DNA from: Achromobacter insuavis
GTDB taxonomy: Bacteria > Pseudomonadota > Gammaproteobacteria > Burkholderiales > Burkholderiaceae_B
NCBI RefSeq assembly: GCF_902859645.1
Contig: NZ_CADIJR010000005.1
Span: forward strand, 93,442-157,441
Reading direction: 5' to 3'
DNA length: 64,000 bases
Within the stretch, counting starts at the first letter, position 1. Each line of letters starts with the position of its first letter. Of the stretch, positions 61,860-64,000 are shown in pieces. The notes beneath the pieces were generated by a model. That model was given only the letters and a program-made list of their open reading frames with translations. It was not told where the DNA came from and did not search any database. Position numbers and translations under genes: made by a program.

Positions 61860-63215
61860 ATGAGCGATTTCGATTGGGTGGTGCGCGGCAATATCGTCGA
61901 TCCGCACGGCATCGTGGAAAACGGCTGGCTGGCCGTGCAGGGCGGCAAGATCGCCGCGCGCGGCACCGGCGCGGCCCCCGCGGCGCGTGACAGCGTCGAC
62001 GCCAGCGGGCAGTGGATCATCCCCGGCGTGGTCGACGGCCAGGTGCACTCCGGCAGCCAGGCCAACCAGGAAGGCCTGGGCTGGGCCTCGCGCGCCGCCG
62101 CCGCCGGCGGCGTCACGGTCATGGTCGACATGCCCTACGACGATCCCGAGCCGGTCGCCTCGCGCCCGCACCTGGACGCCAAGATCGCCGAGGTCGAGCG
62201 CGACTGCCACGTCGACGTGGGGCTGTTCGGCACCCTGAACAAGGAACACGGCCTGGCCGCCGCCGCCGGCCTGATCGAGGGCGGCGTCTGTGCCTTCAAG
62301 TTCTCCACCTTCGAAGCCACGCCCGGCCGCTTCCCGCGCATCGAGGAAGACGACCTGTACGAGGCCTTCCGCCTGATCGCGCCGTCCGGCCTGGTGTGCG
62401 GCGTGCACAACCAGATGCAGGAGATGACGCGCAAGAACATCGCGCGCCTGATCGAGGCCGACGACACCGGCTGGGACGCCTTCATGCGCGCCCACACGCC
62501 GCTGATCGAGAACCTGGCCACCGCGCTGATCTACGAGATCGGCGCCGAGACCGGCGCCCGCGCCCACGCGGTGCACGTATCGACCTCGCGCGGCTTCGAG
62601 ATCTGCAACATGTTCCGCCGCAACGGCCACCGCGCCAGCATCGAGACCTGCGTGCAATACCTGATGCTGAACCACGAGGAACACACCCGCCGCTTCGGCG
62701 CCAAGACCAAGCACTATCCGCCGATCCGCCCCAAGGCCGAGGTCGAGCTGCTGTGGACCCACATCGCCAACGACGAATGCACCTTCGTGTCGTCGGATCA
62801 CGTCAGCTGGGGCCTGGAGCGCAAGCAAAACCCCAACGTCTTCAAGAACTCGTCCGGCGGCCCGGGCCTGGAAACGCTGCTGCCGGCCTTCTGGACCGGT
62901 TGCGAGGAACACGGCATCTCGCCGTCGATGGTGGTGCGCCAGCTGTGCGACAACCCCGCGCGCCACTTCCTGCTGGACGACCGCAAGGGCACGCTGGAAG
63001 TCGGCAAGGATGCCGACATCGTCATCCTGACGCCGGAGCGCTACGCCTACGACCCGTCCACCAGCCTGTCGGCGGTGCAATGGAGTTCGTTCGAGGGCCG
63101 CGAGTTCACGGTGCGCGTGGCCGGCACCTGGTGCCGCGGCCAGCAGGTCTATGATGGCCGCCGCATCGTCAACAACAAGGGCGACGGCCGCTTCCTGCGT
63201 CCGCGCAAGGCATGA
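61860..63215 (+). CDS. hydantoinase/dihydropyrimidinase-like amidohydrolase
   Basis: A 451-aa TIM-barrel amidohydrolase. Metal-site elements: DGQVHSGSQ (about 58), Lys in VCAFKFSTFE (about 147, the expected carboxylated Lys), GVHNQ (about 181), VHVSTSRG (about 238) and SSDHVSWG (about 313). The first His of the usual H-x-H pair is Gln (DGQVH), so one metal site may be altered. It should open a hydantoin or dihydropyrimidine ring. The ATG at 61860 has GGAAG six bases upstream; an ATG at 61848 is possible. The stop overlaps the next gene as ATGA. Confidence 0.88.
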   Translation: MSDFDWVVRGNIVDPHGIVENGWLAVQGGKIAARGTGAAPAARDSVDASGQWIIPGVVDGQVHSGSQANQEGLGWASRAAAAGGVTVMVDMPYDDPEPVASRPHLDAKIAEVERDCHVDVGLFGTLNKEHGLAAAAGLIEGGVCAFKFSTFEATPGRFPRIEEDDLYEAFRLIAPSGLVCGVHNQMQEMTRKNIARLIEADDTGWDAFMRAHTPLIENLATALIYEIGAETGARAHAVHVSTSRGFEICNMFRRNGHRASIETCVQYLMLNHEEHTRRFGAKTKHYPPIRPKAEVELLWTHIANDECTFVSSDHVSWGLERKQNPNVFKNSSGGPGLETLLPAFWTGCEEHGISPSMVVRQLCDNPARHFLLDDRKGTLEVGKDADIVILTPERYAYDPSTSLSAVQWSSFEGREFTVRVAGTWCRGQQVYDGRRIVNNKGDGRFLRPRKA

Positions 63216-64000
63216 ACGGCATGGCCATGTCCTTTCCTCCGTTGAACGCCGAACGCCTGTGGTCGCGCGTCGAGACCCTGTCGCGCTACACCCTGCCCGA
63301 CCAGCCCTGGACCCGCCGCGCCTTTTCGCCGCTGTTCCTCGAAGCGCGCGACTGGCTGCGCGGTGAATTCGAGGCCGCGGGCCTGGCCACGCGCCTGGAC
63401 GCCGGCGGCAACCTGATCGGCACCCGCGCCGGCCGCAACGCGCAGCTCAAGCCCATCGCCACCGGCTCGCACTGCGACACCGTCATGAGCGGCGGCCGCT
63501 TCGACGGCATCATCGGCGTGCTGGCCGGCATCGAGGTCGCCCACACGATGCGGGAACATGGCATCGAATTGGAGCATCCCTTCGAGGTCATCGACTTCCT
63601 GTCCGAAGAACCCAGCGACTACGGCATCTCCTGCGTCGGCAGCCGCGCTTTGAGCGGCCAGCTCAGCGCCGACATGCTGGCCGCCCGCAACGCCGACGGC
63701 GAGACGCTGGCGCAGGGCATCGCCCGCATCGGCGGCGATCCGGTCGCGCTGGCCCGGCCCTTGCGTGGCCCCGACGGCACCGCCGCCTTCGTCGAGCTGC
63801 ACATCGAGCAAGGCCCGGTGCTGGAAAGCCGCCAGCTGCCCATCGGCGTGGTCACCAACATCGTCGGCATCCGCCGCGTGCTGATCACGGTCGAAGGCCA
63901 GCCCGACCACGCCGGCACCACGCCCATGGACATCCGCCGCGACGCCCTGGTGGGCGCGGCCCGCATCATCGACGCCGCCAGCCGCCAGGCCAGCGCCGCC
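63212..64000 (+). CDS. M20-family N-carbamoyl-amino-acid hydrolase, 3' end cut by window
   Basis: At least 263 residues are visible. M20 metal ligands are intact: GSHCDTV (about 84), the Asp in GGRFDGIIG, SEEPSDYG (about 131) and VELHIEQGP (about 194). PDHAGTTPMDIRRDAL (about 231) is typical of N-carbamoyl-L-amino acid hydrolases and allantoate amidohydrolases. It would release CO2 and NH3 from the product of the hydantoinase, giving an amino acid such as glutamate. The start is fixed by the ATGA overlap (63212-63215). Confidence 0.9.
   Translation, partial: MNGMAMSFPPLNAERLWSRVETLSRYTLPDQPWTRRAFSPLFLEARDWLRGEFEAAGLATRLDAGGNLIGTRAGRNAQLKPIATGSHCDTVMSGGRFDGIIGVLAGIEVAHTMREHGIELEHPFEVIDFLSEEPSDYGISCVGSRALSGQLSADMLAARNADGETLAQGIARIGGDPVALARPLRGPDGTAAFVELHIEQGPVLESRQLPIGVVTNIVGIRRVLITVEGQPDHAGTTPMDIRRDALVGAARIIDAASRQASAA

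Noticed and set aside
1-64000. Prophage, insertion sequences, CRISPR arrays, tRNA or rRNA genes
   Set aside because: No transposase, integrase, phage structural gene, spaced direct repeats, or recognisable tRNA/rRNA sequence was seen.

Overview
The window is high-GC bacterial chromosome (about two thirds G+C), densely packed with genes. The gene families point to the order Burkholderiales and most likely to Alcaligenaceae (Bordetella/Achromobacter type): a Bug/TctC solute receptor, tamA-tamB-apbC beside metG, a PHB locus, a tcu cluster and many LysR regulators. The genus is inferred from gene content, not from a database match. I see no rRNA, tRNA, CRISPR array, insertion sequence or prophage.

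Layout. 1-12.2 kb: cut-off Orn/Lys/Arg decarboxylase, acetyltransferases (one a VOC-GNAT fusion), a diguanylate cyclase, dcd, and a tight apbC-tamA-tamB run. 12.3-18.7 kb: metG, trhO, two META-domain lipoproteins and an acyltransferase. 18.7-26.2 kb is the signalling and regulatory part: an XRE regulator, a response regulator whose phospho-acceptor Asp is replaced, a probable non-coding RNA with its own terminator, a Kch-type K+ channel, a DUF2975/HTH pair divergent from a small exported protein, a CSS-EAL phosphodiesterase and a TetR regulator. 26.3-35.7 kb: phaC, a tripartite ABC exporter (outer-membrane factor, HlyD, RbbA, YhhJ), a phasin-like protein and phaB, all on one strand behind a perfect FNR/Anr box. 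35.7-45.4 kb: LysR-controlled transporter and SDR genes, a CioAB-type cytochrome bd oxidase with a DUF2474 small subunit, a MocR regulator and two membrane proteins. 45.4-53.4 kb: a tricarballylate (tcu-like) operon with a Bug receptor, two cytochrome c genes and a GST.

53.6-64.0 kb is the most interesting part. A minus-strand run encodes a DUF917 protein, a urocanase homologue lacking the signature Cys, an MHS transporter, an exported MBL-fold protein and an exported histidine-ammonia-lyase-like protein that lacks the Ala-Ser-Gly triad needed for the MIO cofactor. A LysR gene separates this run from a divergent hydantoinase (with one metal His replaced by Gln) and an M20 carbamoylase cut by the window end. 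Similar TTAAC-N5-GTTAA dyads lie in front of both arms. The order of chemistry (elimination, hydration, ring processing, hydantoin opening, decarbamoylation) resembles ergothioneine breakdown, or breakdown of another histidine betaine or methylated histidine, to glutamate. This is an inference, but it explains why each enzyme departs from its canonical motif.

Several gene ends carry perfect GC-rich hairpins without a T-run; only a few intrinsic terminators have classical T-tracts (metG/trhO, tautomerase, and two minus-strand ones around the atypical response regulator).
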